The position numbers and the translations under genes were made by a program. Positions 55,190 to 62,841 of a DNA stretch of 64,000 nt are shown here, one piece after another (within the stretch, counting starts at the first letter, position 1; every line of letters begins with the position of its first letter). This DNA is from Hydrogenophaga sp. Lineage in GTDB: Bacteria > Pseudomonadota > Gammaproteobacteria > Burkholderiales > Burkholderiaceae_C. The stretch lies in assembly GCA_016741995.1 (NCBI GenBank), contig JACVCO010000013.1, positions 52,017 through 116,016 of the forward strand. The letters run 5' to 3'. The notes under the pieces are model-generated. The model was not told the DNA's origin and made no database searches. It was given only the letters and a program-made list of their open reading frames with translations.

Positions 55190-57376
55190 ATGTTTGCCCT
55201 CACTCCCCTGGCCAGCCGCGGCGGCGCTTTTGCGCTGATCTGTGCCCTGGCGCTGAGCCTGCCGGGCACACCCGCGGCCTTCGCCCAGGCCCGCAACACC
55301 GAGCCGGTCACGCTGAACTTCGTCAACGCCGAGATCGAAGCCGTGGCCCGCACCATGGCCACCATCACGGGCCGCAGCGTTGTCGTCGATCCGCGCGTGC
55401 GCGGCACCATCAACCTCTCGACCGACCGCCCCGTGCCGCCCAACGCGGCGCTCAACCAGTTCGCCGCCGCGCTGCGGCTGCAGGGTTTCGCGCTGGTCGA
55501 CACCGGCGGCCTCTACAAGATCGTGCCCGAGGCCGACGCCAAGCTCCAGGGCAACGTGGTCAACGCCGGTTCGCCCTCGGCGCTGCCGTCGTCCAACCAG
55601 GTGGTCACGCAGATCTTCAAGCTCAACCACGAGAACGCAAACAACCTGGTGCCGGTGCTGCGCCCGCTGATCCCGCCCAACAACACGATCAACGTCAACC
55701 CGGGCAACAACTCGCTCGTCATCACCGACTACGCCGAAAACCTGCAGCGCGTGGCACGCATCATCTCGGCGCTCGACGTGCCCGGCGCGAGCGACATCGA
55801 GATCGTCCCGCTGCAGCACGCGGTGGCGGCCGACGTGGTGCCGTTGATCCAGCGCCTGCTCGACCCCAGCTCGGTGGCCGGTGGCGCAGCGCCCGGTGGC
55901 GACGCGAGCTTTCGCACCACCATCCTCGCCGACCAGCGCAGCAACAGCCTGGTGCTGCGCGCGGCGAACCCGGCGCGCCTGGCGCTCGTCAAATCGCTCG
56001 TGGTGCGGCTCGATCAGCCCTCGGCGGCGGCGGCCAGCGGCAACATCCACGTGGTCTACCTCAAGAATGCCGACGCGGTGGCCCTGGCCACCACGCTGCG
56101 CGCCGCGATCGCTGCGTCCGAGGGCGGCGGTGGCGGGGGTGGCGCGGCCAGCTCCCTGGGCGGCGGTGTCGCCAGCGCCGCGCGCGCGCCCGCCATGAAC
56201 CTGACGGGCAACAACGGCGGCAGCGCCAGCGTGGCGGCCACCCCGGTCTCGCCCAGCGCCCAGCCGTCCACCGGCGGCATGATCCAGGCCGACCCGGCCA
56301 CGAACTCCCTCATCATCACCGCGCCCGAGCCGCTGTATCGCCAGTTGCGCGCCGTGATCGACCAGCTCGACTCGCGCCGCGCGCAGGTCTATGTGGAAAG
56401 CCTGATCGCCGAGGTCAACGACGACAAGGCCGCGGAGTTCGGCATCCAGTGGCAAGGGGCGTCGGGCAGCTCGGGCGACCGCGTGATCGGCCTGCTCGGC
56501 ACCAACTTCGGCGAGGGCGGCCGCAACATCTTCAACCTCGCACAGGGCGAGACCGCGCCGGCCACCGGCCTCAACATCGGCCTGGCACGGCGCACCGGCG
56601 GCGTCTACGTGCTCGGCTTCCTCGCGCGCTTCCTGCAGGAAAACGGCGCCGGCAACATCCTGTCCACGCCCAACCTGCTCACGCTCGACAACGAAGAGGC
56701 GAAGATCGTCATCGGCCAGAACGTGCCCTTCGTGACGGGCCAGTTCACCAACACCGGCAGCAACAACGGCTCGGTCAACCCGTTCCAGACCATCGAGCGC
56801 AAGGACGTCGGCATCACCCTGCGCGTGAAGCCGCAGATCAGCGAGAACGGCACCATCAAGATGACCATCTACCAGGAGGTCAGCAGCGTGGCGCCGCAGT
56901 CGGTGAACTCCAGCACCGGTCTCATCACCAACCTGCGCAGCATCGAAAGCACGGTGCTCGTGAACGACGGCGCCATCGTCGTGCTCGGCGGCCTGCTGCA
57001 GGACGAGTTCGCCAGCAACCAGGACAAGGTGCCCGGCCTGGGCGACGTGCCCGTGCTGGGCACCCTGTTCCGCAGTGAAACCCGCAGCCGGCGCAAGACC
57101 AACCTGATGGTGTTCCTGCGCCCGGTGGTGCTGCGCGACGCGCGCGACACCTCCAACCTCGCGCTCGACCGCTACGACCAGATGCGTGCGGTGCAACGCG
57201 ATCTGCAGCCGCCCCCCAGCAGCGTGCTGCAGATCAACCAGAGCCCGGTGCTGGGCGAACAGCCCGTGCCGTACCAGCGCCAGGCCCCGTCCGTGCCGCC
57301 GCTGGGCGCACCCGAAGGCGCGCCGGGCGTCACGACCACGCCGATCCCGGCACCCGCACCCGCGCCGACGCGCTGA
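55190..57376 (+). CDS. gspD: Type II secretion secretin GspD
   Basis: Outer-membrane channel of the type II system, 728 residues. Signal peptide ends near PAAFAQA. N0 (NFVNAEIEAVARTMATITGRSVVVDP) is followed by N1-N3 repeats, with a Gly-rich loop (about 310-335) in N3, then the secretin domain with VPGLGDVPVLGTLFRSETRSRRKTNL split across its signature. The tail after residue 640 is Pro/Ala-rich and disordered. No pilotin gene is adjacent. Confidence 0.95.
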   Translation: MFALTPLASRGGAFALICALALSLPGTPAAFAQARNTEPVTLNFVNAEIEAVARTMATITGRSVVVDPRVRGTINLSTDRPVPPNAALNQFAAALRLQGFALVDTGGLYKIVPEADAKLQGNVVNAGSPSALPSSNQVVTQIFKLNHENANNLVPVLRPLIPPNNTINVNPGNNSLVITDYAENLQRVARIISALDVPGASDIEIVPLQHAVAADVVPLIQRLLDPSSVAGGAAPGGDASFRTTILADQRSNSLVLRAANPARLALVKSLVVRLDQPSAAAASGNIHVVYLKNADAVALATTLRAAIAASEGGGGGGGAASSLGGGVASAARAPAMNLTGNNGGSASVAATPVSPSAQPSTGGMIQADPATNSLIITAPEPLYRQLRAVIDQLDSRRAQVYVESLIAEVNDDKAAEFGIQWQGASGSSGDRVIGLLGTNFGEGGRNIFNLAQGETAPATGLNIGLARRTGGVYVLGFLARFLQENGAGNILSTPNLLTLDNEEAKIVIGQNVPFVTGQFTNTGSNNGSVNPFQTIERKDVGITLRVKPQISENGTIKMTIYQEVSSVAPQSVNSSTGLITNLRSIESTVLVNDGAIVVLGGLLQDEFASNQDKVPGLGDVPVLGTLFRSETRSRRKTNLMVFLRPVVLRDARDTSNLALDRYDQMRAVQRDLQPPPSSVLQINQSPVLGEQPVPYQRQAPSVPPLGAPEGAPGVTTTPIPAPAPAPTR

Positions 57377-57389
57377 CGGGAGCCTGGCC

Positions 57390-58832
57390 TTGAAGTACCC
57401 GCTGCCCTATGCCTTCGCGCGCGAGCACCAGTGGCTGCTCGAGGAAGACGCGGGCGCGCTCACCCTGATCGGCAGCCGCAGCCTCGCGGCCGACGCGGAA
57501 GGCCAGGCACGGCGCCTGTCCGCGTTGTCCGAGATCCTGCGCCTGCACCCGGTGATGGACATGCGCTGGGAAGACGCCGAGGGCCTGCGCCAGCGCATCA
57601 GCGCCGCCTACTCGCAGGGCGAATCGAGCGCGGCCGCGGTGGTGAGCGAGGTGCAGAGCGACGCCGACCTCAGCCGCATGATGCAGGAGCTGCCCGCGAT
57701 CGAGGACCTGCTCGAAACCGCGGACGACGCCCCCATCATCCGCATGCTCAACGCCCTGCTCACGCAGGCCGCGCGCGATGGCGCGAGCGACATCCACATC
57801 GAACCCTTCGAGCGCCACTCCAGCGTGCGCTTTCGCGTCGACGGCACGCTGCGCGAGGTGGTGCAACCCAACCGCGCGCTGCACGCCGCGCTGATCTCGC
57901 GCCTGAAGATCATGGCCGAGCTCGACATCTCCGAGAAACGCCTGCCGCAGGACGGCCGCATCAGCCTGCGCATCGGCACGCGCGCGGTCGACGTGCGCGT
58001 CTCCACCCTGCCCAGCGCACACGGCGAACGCGCCGTGCTGCGCCTGCTCGACAAGAGCGAGAGCAAGCTCAACCTCGAATCGGTGGGCATGCAGGGCCCG
58101 GTGCTGGCTCGCTTCGAGCGGCTGGTCAAGCAGCCGCACGGCATCATCCTCGTCACCGGCCCCACGGGTTCGGGCAAGACGACCACGCTCTACGCCGCGC
58201 TGCAGCGGCTCGACGCCGGCGCGCAGAACATCATGACGGTCGAGGACCCGATCGAGTACGAACTGCCCGGCATCGGCCAGACGCAGGTCAACCCGAAGAT
58301 CGAGCTCTCCTTCGCCAAAGCCTTGCGCGCCATCCTGCGCCAGGACCCGGACGTGATCATGATCGGCGAGATCCGCGACCACGAGACCGCGCAGATCGCG
58401 ATCCAGGCCTCGCTCACCGGCCATCTGGTGCTGGCCACGCTGCACACCAACGACGCCCCCAGCGCCGTGACGCGCCTGACCGACATGGGCGTGGAGCCGT
58501 TCCTGCTGAGCAGTTCGCTGCTCGGCGTGCTCGCGCAGCGCCTCGTGCGCAAGCTCTGCGTGCACTGCCGCAAGCAGGACACCCAGGGCCGTTGGCACCC
58601 GGTGGGCTGCGCGCAGTGCAACCACAGCGGCTACAAGGGCCGCACCGGCATCTACGAACTCATGGTCACCGACGACGCCATCCGCACCCTGGTGCACAAC
58701 CGCGCGGCCGAAAGCAAGCTGTTCGTGCAGGCCGAGAAGGCGGGCATGCGCACCATGCGCGAGGACGGCCAGCGGCTGATCGACAGCGGCATCACCTCGG
58801 CGGAAGAAGTGATGTCCGTGACCCGGGAATGA
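57390..58832 (+). CDS. gspE: Type II secretion ATPase GspE
   Basis: Cytoplasmic hexameric ATPase powering the pseudopilus. The start is TTG 57390 with GGGAG about 8 nt upstream; it gives 480 residues. An upstream in-frame reading from 57186 is gspD in another frame. Walker A is GPTGSGKTTTLYA, Walker B LRQDPDVIMIGEIRD, with Asp and His boxes. The zinc-binding tetracysteine is CVHC with CAQC near the C-terminus, characteristic of GspE/PilB. Confidence 0.95.
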   Translation: MKYPLPYAFAREHQWLLEEDAGALTLIGSRSLAADAEGQARRLSALSEILRLHPVMDMRWEDAEGLRQRISAAYSQGESSAAAVVSEVQSDADLSRMMQELPAIEDLLETADDAPIIRMLNALLTQAARDGASDIHIEPFERHSSVRFRVDGTLREVVQPNRALHAALISRLKIMAELDISEKRLPQDGRISLRIGTRAVDVRVSTLPSAHGERAVLRLLDKSESKLNLESVGMQGPVLARFERLVKQPHGIILVTGPTGSGKTTTLYAALQRLDAGAQNIMTVEDPIEYELPGIGQTQVNPKIELSFAKALRAILRQDPDVIMIGEIRDHETAQIAIQASLTGHLVLATLHTNDAPSAVTRLTDMGVEPFLLSSSLLGVLAQRLVRKLCVHCRKQDTQGRWHPVGCAQCNHSGYKGRTGIYELMVTDDAIRTLVHNRAAESKLFVQAEKAGMRTMREDGQRLIDSGITSAEEVMSVTRE

Positions 58833-58840
58833 ACATGAAG

Positions 58841-58919
58841 CCCCCACGCTCCACCGCTGTGCGGGTCGCTGCCCCCCAGGGGGGCAGCCTCGCCTTGGGG
58901 CGGCCCGGCGGCGAGGCGC
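58841..58919. repeat. G+C-rich REP-like element between gspE and gspF
   Basis: Two stem-loops fill the 91-bp gap: GCTGCCCCCC-A-GGGGGGCAGC (58868-58888) and CCTCGCC with GGCGAGG (58888-58916). There is no T-run. The flank CCCCCACGCTCC and the core match a dispersed extragenic element that I associate with comamonads. gspF starts 5 bp after it. Confidence 0.6.
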
Positions 58920-58923
58920 GCTG

Positions 58924-60153
58924 ATGCCCGCCTACACCTTCGAAGCGCTCGACGCCGACGGCCAGACGCACAAGGGCCTGATCGACGCCGACACGGCGCG
59001 CGCCGCGCGCAGCCAGTTGCGCGCACGCGCCCTGGTGCCGCTGGCGGTGGAGCCCGCCAGTGCGGCCACGCCGGAAGGCGGTAACAAGGGCTTGAACATC
59101 ACGCTGTGGGGCGGGCGCGTCTTCAACACCACCGCGCTGGGCGTGTGGACGCGCCAGCTGGCGGGCCTGGTGTCCGCCGGCATGCCGCTGGAGCGCGCGC
59201 TCACCGCCCTCACCGAAGAAGCCGAGGACGACAAGGTGCGCAACCTCGCGGCCACGCTGCGCGGCGAGGTCAACGCCGGCTCGGCCTTCGCGCGCGCGCT
59301 GTCGCAATTCCCGCGCGAGTTCGCGCCCAGCTATTGCGCCGTGGTGGCCGCGGGCGAGCAGAGCGGCCAGCTCGGCACCGTGCTCGAACGCCTGGCCGAC
59401 GACCTCGAAGCGCGCGAGGCCCTGCGCAACAAGCTCATCGCCGCCGCGCTGTACCCGGCCATCGTCACGCTGGTGGCGATCGCCATCGTGGTGTTCCTCG
59501 TGAGCTACGTGGTGCCGCAGGTGGCCGGCGTGTTCGAAGGCAGCAAGCGCGCCTTGCCCACGCTCACCGTGGTGATGATGGGCATCAGCGCCTTCGTGCG
59601 CCAGTGGGGCTGGCTGGTGCTGATCCTGCTGGTGCTCGGCTTCGTCGGCCTGTGGCTGGCCCGCCGGCGCGACAGCGTGCGCCTCAGCATGGACGCGACC
59701 GTGCTGCGCCTGCCCGTGATCGGCCGGCTCGCGCGCGGTTTCAATGCGGCGCGCTTCGCAGGCACCCTGGCGATGCTCGCGGGCGCGGGCGTGCCCATCC
59801 TGCGCGCACTGCAGACCGCGGCCGAAACACTGAACAACCGCGCCCTGCGCGAAGACGCGCTCGACGCCCTCGTGCGCGTGCGCGAAGGAGCCCCGCTGGC
59901 CTCGGCGCTGGCCGCCAAGAAGCGCTTCCCCCCGCTGCTCAGCATGTTCGCCCGCCTTGGGGAGCAAACCGGCCAGTTGCCCCACATGCTGCAGCGCGCG
60001 GCCGACCAGCTCGGCGCCGAGGTGCAGCGGCGCGCCATGTCGCTGGCCACGGTGCTCGAGCCCCTGCTCATCGTGGGCATGGGTCTGGTCGTCATGGTCA
60101 TCGTGCTCGCGGTGCTGCTGCCGATCATCCAGCTCAACACGCTCGTCACATAA
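58924..60153 (+). CDS. gspF: Type II secretion inner-membrane platform protein GspF
   Basis: Polytopic core of the inner-membrane platform, 409 residues. Two T2SF domains repeat the pattern, FTRQLA-like VWTRQLAGLVSAGMPLERAL and RFAGTLAMLAGAGVPILRAL. Three to four hydrophobic helices (about residues 175-195, 225-245, 380-402) separate them. It ends the gsp operon. The upstream gap is occupied by a repeat, so its expression may differ from gspE. Confidence 0.94.
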   Translation: MPAYTFEALDADGQTHKGLIDADTARAARSQLRARALVPLAVEPASAATPEGGNKGLNITLWGGRVFNTTALGVWTRQLAGLVSAGMPLERALTALTEEAEDDKVRNLAATLRGEVNAGSAFARALSQFPREFAPSYCAVVAAGEQSGQLGTVLERLADDLEAREALRNKLIAAALYPAIVTLVAIAIVVFLVSYVVPQVAGVFEGSKRALPTLTVVMMGISAFVRQWGWLVLILLVLGFVGLWLARRRDSVRLSMDATVLRLPVIGRLARGFNAARFAGTLAMLAGAGVPILRALQTAAETLNNRALREDALDALVRVREGAPLASALAAKKRFPPLLSMFARLGEQTGQLPHMLQRAADQLGAEVQRRAMSLATVLEPLLIVGMGLVVMVIVLAVLLPIIQLNTLVT

Positions 60154-60157
60154 ACCC

Positions 60158-61069
60158 ATGCCAGTCACGCTCGACGGCAAGCTCGTCGTCGCGATCTCCT
60201 CGCGCGCCCTGTTCGACTTCGAGGAAGAGAACCGCGTCTTCGAGGGCGGTGACGACAAGGCCTACATGCGCCTGCAGCTCGAGCGGCTGGACACGCCCGC
60301 CGCGCCCGGCGTGGCGTTCTCGCTGGTGCACAAGCTGCTCGCCTTCAACGACGCCAACGCCCAGCGCGTGGAGGTGGTGATCCTCTCGCGCAACGACCCG
60401 GTGTCGGGCATGCGCGTGTTCCGCTCGGCGCAGCACTACGGTCTGCCGATCCAGCGCGGCAGCTTCACCCGCGGCCAGCCGCCCTGGCGCTACCTGCGCC
60501 CCTTGCGCGCCAACCTCTTCCTCTCGGCCCACCTGGCCGACGTGCGCGCCGCGCTCGAGGCCGGCGTGCCCGCGGCGCAGGTCTACCCCACCTCGGTGCG
60601 CGCCAGCGATGCCCACCCGAACGAGGTGCGCATCGCCTTCGACGGCGACGCCGTGCTGTTCTCCGACGAGGCCGAGCGCGTGTACCAGGCGCAGGGCCTC
60701 TCGGCGTTCCAGACGCACGAGGCCAGCAAGGCCGCCACGCCGCTGGAAGGCGGGCCGTTCAAGCCCCTGCTGGAAGCGCTGCACCGGCTGCAGAGCGAAG
60801 GCACGCCACTGATGCGGGTGCGCACCGCGCTCGTCACCGCGCGCAGCGCGCCGGCGCACGAGCGCGCCATCCGCACGCTGATGAACTGGAACATCGAGGT
60901 CGACGAGGCCATGTTCCTCGGCGGCCTGCCCAAGGGCGAATTCCTGCGCGAGTTCGAGCCCGACTTCTTCTTCGACGACCAGACCGGTCACATCGAATCG
61001 GCCGCACAGCACGTGCCCGCGGGGCACGTGGCCAGCGGCATCGCCAACCAGCCCAAGGGGCACCCATGA
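60158..61069 (+). CDS. Cytosolic 5'-nucleotidase family protein
   Basis: A 303-residue protein of the Pfam 5-nucleotidase group related to vertebrate NT5C1. VAISSRALFDFEEENRVF is the N-terminal HAD-like motif, VVILSRNDPVSGMRVF the second, and IAFDGDAVLFSDEAERVY the third with acidic residues. No signal peptide, so cytoplasmic hydrolysis of nucleoside monophosphates is likely. It follows gspF by 4 bp and overlaps the ABC transporter gene by 4 bp. Confidence 0.87.
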   Translation: MPVTLDGKLVVAISSRALFDFEEENRVFEGGDDKAYMRLQLERLDTPAAPGVAFSLVHKLLAFNDANAQRVEVVILSRNDPVSGMRVFRSAQHYGLPIQRGSFTRGQPPWRYLRPLRANLFLSAHLADVRAALEAGVPAAQVYPTSVRASDAHPNEVRIAFDGDAVLFSDEAERVYQAQGLSAFQTHEASKAATPLEGGPFKPLLEALHRLQSEGTPLMRVRTALVTARSAPAHERAIRTLMNWNIEVDEAMFLGGLPKGEFLREFEPDFFFDDQTGHIESAAQHVPAGHVASGIANQPKGHP

Positions 61070-62841
61070 AGCTCAGCGAAAAACTCCAGGCCTTCCGCGA
61101 ATTCGCCGGCAAGGCCTGGCGACTCTCGACCCCCTATTTCTCGTCCGACGAGAAATGGCGGGCACGCGGCCTGCTCGCGGCCATCGTCGTGCTCAACCTC
61201 GGCGCGGTCTACATGCTGGTGCTGCTGAACGAGTGGAACCGCGTGTTCTACGACGCGCTGCAGAACAAGGACGCCGCCGTGTTCTGGCGCGAGCTCGGGC
61301 GCTTCGCGTGGATCGCGTTCGGCTTGATCATCATCGCGGTCTACCGCTTCTACCTCACCCAACTGCTGCAGATGCGCTGGCGCTCGTGGATGACGCGCCA
61401 CTACCTCGACCGCTGGCTCGCGCACCAGCGCTTCTACCAGATGGAACTCGCGCGCTACGCGCGCGGCGAGAACGCGCCGCCCGACAACCCCGACCAGCGC
61501 CTGGCCGAAGACATGAACCTCTTCACCAGCTACACGGTGGGCCTGTCGATGGGCCTGCTCAACGCGGTGGTCACGCTGGTCAGCTTCGTCGGCATCCTCT
61601 GGACGCTCTCGGGCAGCTTCGGCTTCAGCTTCCAGGGCACGGACTACAGCATCCCCGGCTTCATGGTCTGGATGGCGGTGCTCTACTGCGTGCTCGGCAG
61701 CATCGCCACGCACTACATCGGCCGCCCGCAGATCGCGCTGAACTTCCAGCAGCAGCGCTACGAGGCCGACTTCCGCCACCACCTGGTGCGCGTGCGCGAA
61801 TACAGCGAGTCGATCGCACTCGACAAGGGCGAACCCGTGGAGCGCCAGCAGCTCGGCCTGCGCTTCACCGACGTGCTGGGCAACTACCTCAAGCTCCTCA
61901 ACGCGCAGAAGCGCCTCACCTGGTTCACCGCCGGCTTCGGCCAGGCGGCGGTGGTGTTCCCCTTCATCGTGGCCGCGCCGCGCTTCTTCAGCGGCGCCAT
62001 CCAGCTCGGCGAGCTGATGCAGATCGCCTCGGCCTTCGGCCGCGTGCAGGATTCGCTCTCCTGGTTCGTCGACAACTACAGCAGCCTCGCGGCCTGGCGC
62101 GCCACCACCGACCGCATCACCAGCTTCGAGGACAGCTTCGCCGAACTGCGCCGCCAGGACCACGCCACCGGCAGCGAATCCGCCAGCGACGGCGACTCCC
62201 TCGCCATCGACGACCTGCAACTGGCCCTGCCCGGCGGCGCGGCGCTGCTGGGTGTGCACGGCCTGCGCCTCGCCGCCGGCGACACGGTGCTGGTGAAAGG
62301 GCCATCGGGCAGCGGCAAGTCCACGCTGTTCCGCGGCCTCGCGGGCATCTGGCCCTGGGCGCAACGCGCACTGCGCCTGCCGCCCGACTTCGCCACACGC
62401 GCCATGTTCCTGCCGCAGCGGCCCTACTTCCCCAACGGCAGCCTGCGCGACGCGCTGGCCTACCCCGAGCCGGCGAACAAGCACAGCGATGCCGAACTGC
62501 AGCAGGCCCTGCGCGACGCGCTGCTGCCCGACCTGGTGCCGCGCCTGGACGATCACGACGCCTGGGGCCAGAAACTCTCGGGCGGCGAACAGCAGCGCCT
62601 GGCGATCGCGCGCGCGCTGCTCAAGCGGCCCCGCTGGCTGTTTGTCGACGAGGCCACCAGCGCGCTGGACGAAGCCGCCGAAGCCACGCTCTACGAGCGC
62701 CTGCGCGAACGCCTGCGCGAGCAGGACGGCGCGCTGGTCTCGATCGCACACCGCCCGGGCGTGGCGGCCTGGCACGAGCACCAATGGGTGCTGGAGCCCG
62801 GTACCCAGGGCGGGCCGCGTTTCGTGGTGGCCGCGCGGTGA
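61066..62841 (+). CDS. ABC transporter fused permease/ATPase (SbmA/BacA/YddA type)
   Basis: A 591-residue fusion. The N-terminal membrane domain (about residues 20-340, ABC_membrane_2) has the motif EWNRVFYDALQNKD, the hallmark of the SbmA/BacA/YddA group linked to peptide and vitamin B12 transport. The ATPase domain has Walker A KGPSGSGKST, signature LSGGEQQRLAIARAL and Walker B WLFVDEATSALDE. It is preceded and followed by 4-bp overlaps, forming a three-gene unit with the nucleotidase and the KdpD-like kinase. Confidence 0.9.
   Translation: MKLSEKLQAFREFAGKAWRLSTPYFSSDEKWRARGLLAAIVVLNLGAVYMLVLLNEWNRVFYDALQNKDAAVFWRELGRFAWIAFGLIIIAVYRFYLTQLLQMRWRSWMTRHYLDRWLAHQRFYQMELARYARGENAPPDNPDQRLAEDMNLFTSYTVGLSMGLLNAVVTLVSFVGILWTLSGSFGFSFQGTDYSIPGFMVWMAVLYCVLGSIATHYIGRPQIALNFQQQRYEADFRHHLVRVREYSESIALDKGEPVERQQLGLRFTDVLGNYLKLLNAQKRLTWFTAGFGQAAVVFPFIVAAPRFFSGAIQLGELMQIASAFGRVQDSLSWFVDNYSSLAAWRATTDRITSFEDSFAELRRQDHATGSESASDGDSLAIDDLQLALPGGAALLGVHGLRLAAGDTVLVKGPSGSGKSTLFRGLAGIWPWAQRALRLPPDFATRAMFLPQRPYFPNGSLRDALAYPEPANKHSDAELQQALRDALLPDLVPRLDDHDAWGQKLSGGEQQRLAIARALLKRPRWLFVDEATSALDEAAEATLYERLRERLREQDGALVSIAHRPGVAAWHEHQWVLEPGTQGGPRFVVAAR

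Noticed and set aside
54935..57196. Minus-strand frame of 753 codons opposite gspD
   Set aside because: Antisense shadow of gspD/gspN with no recognisable domain or ribosome-binding site.
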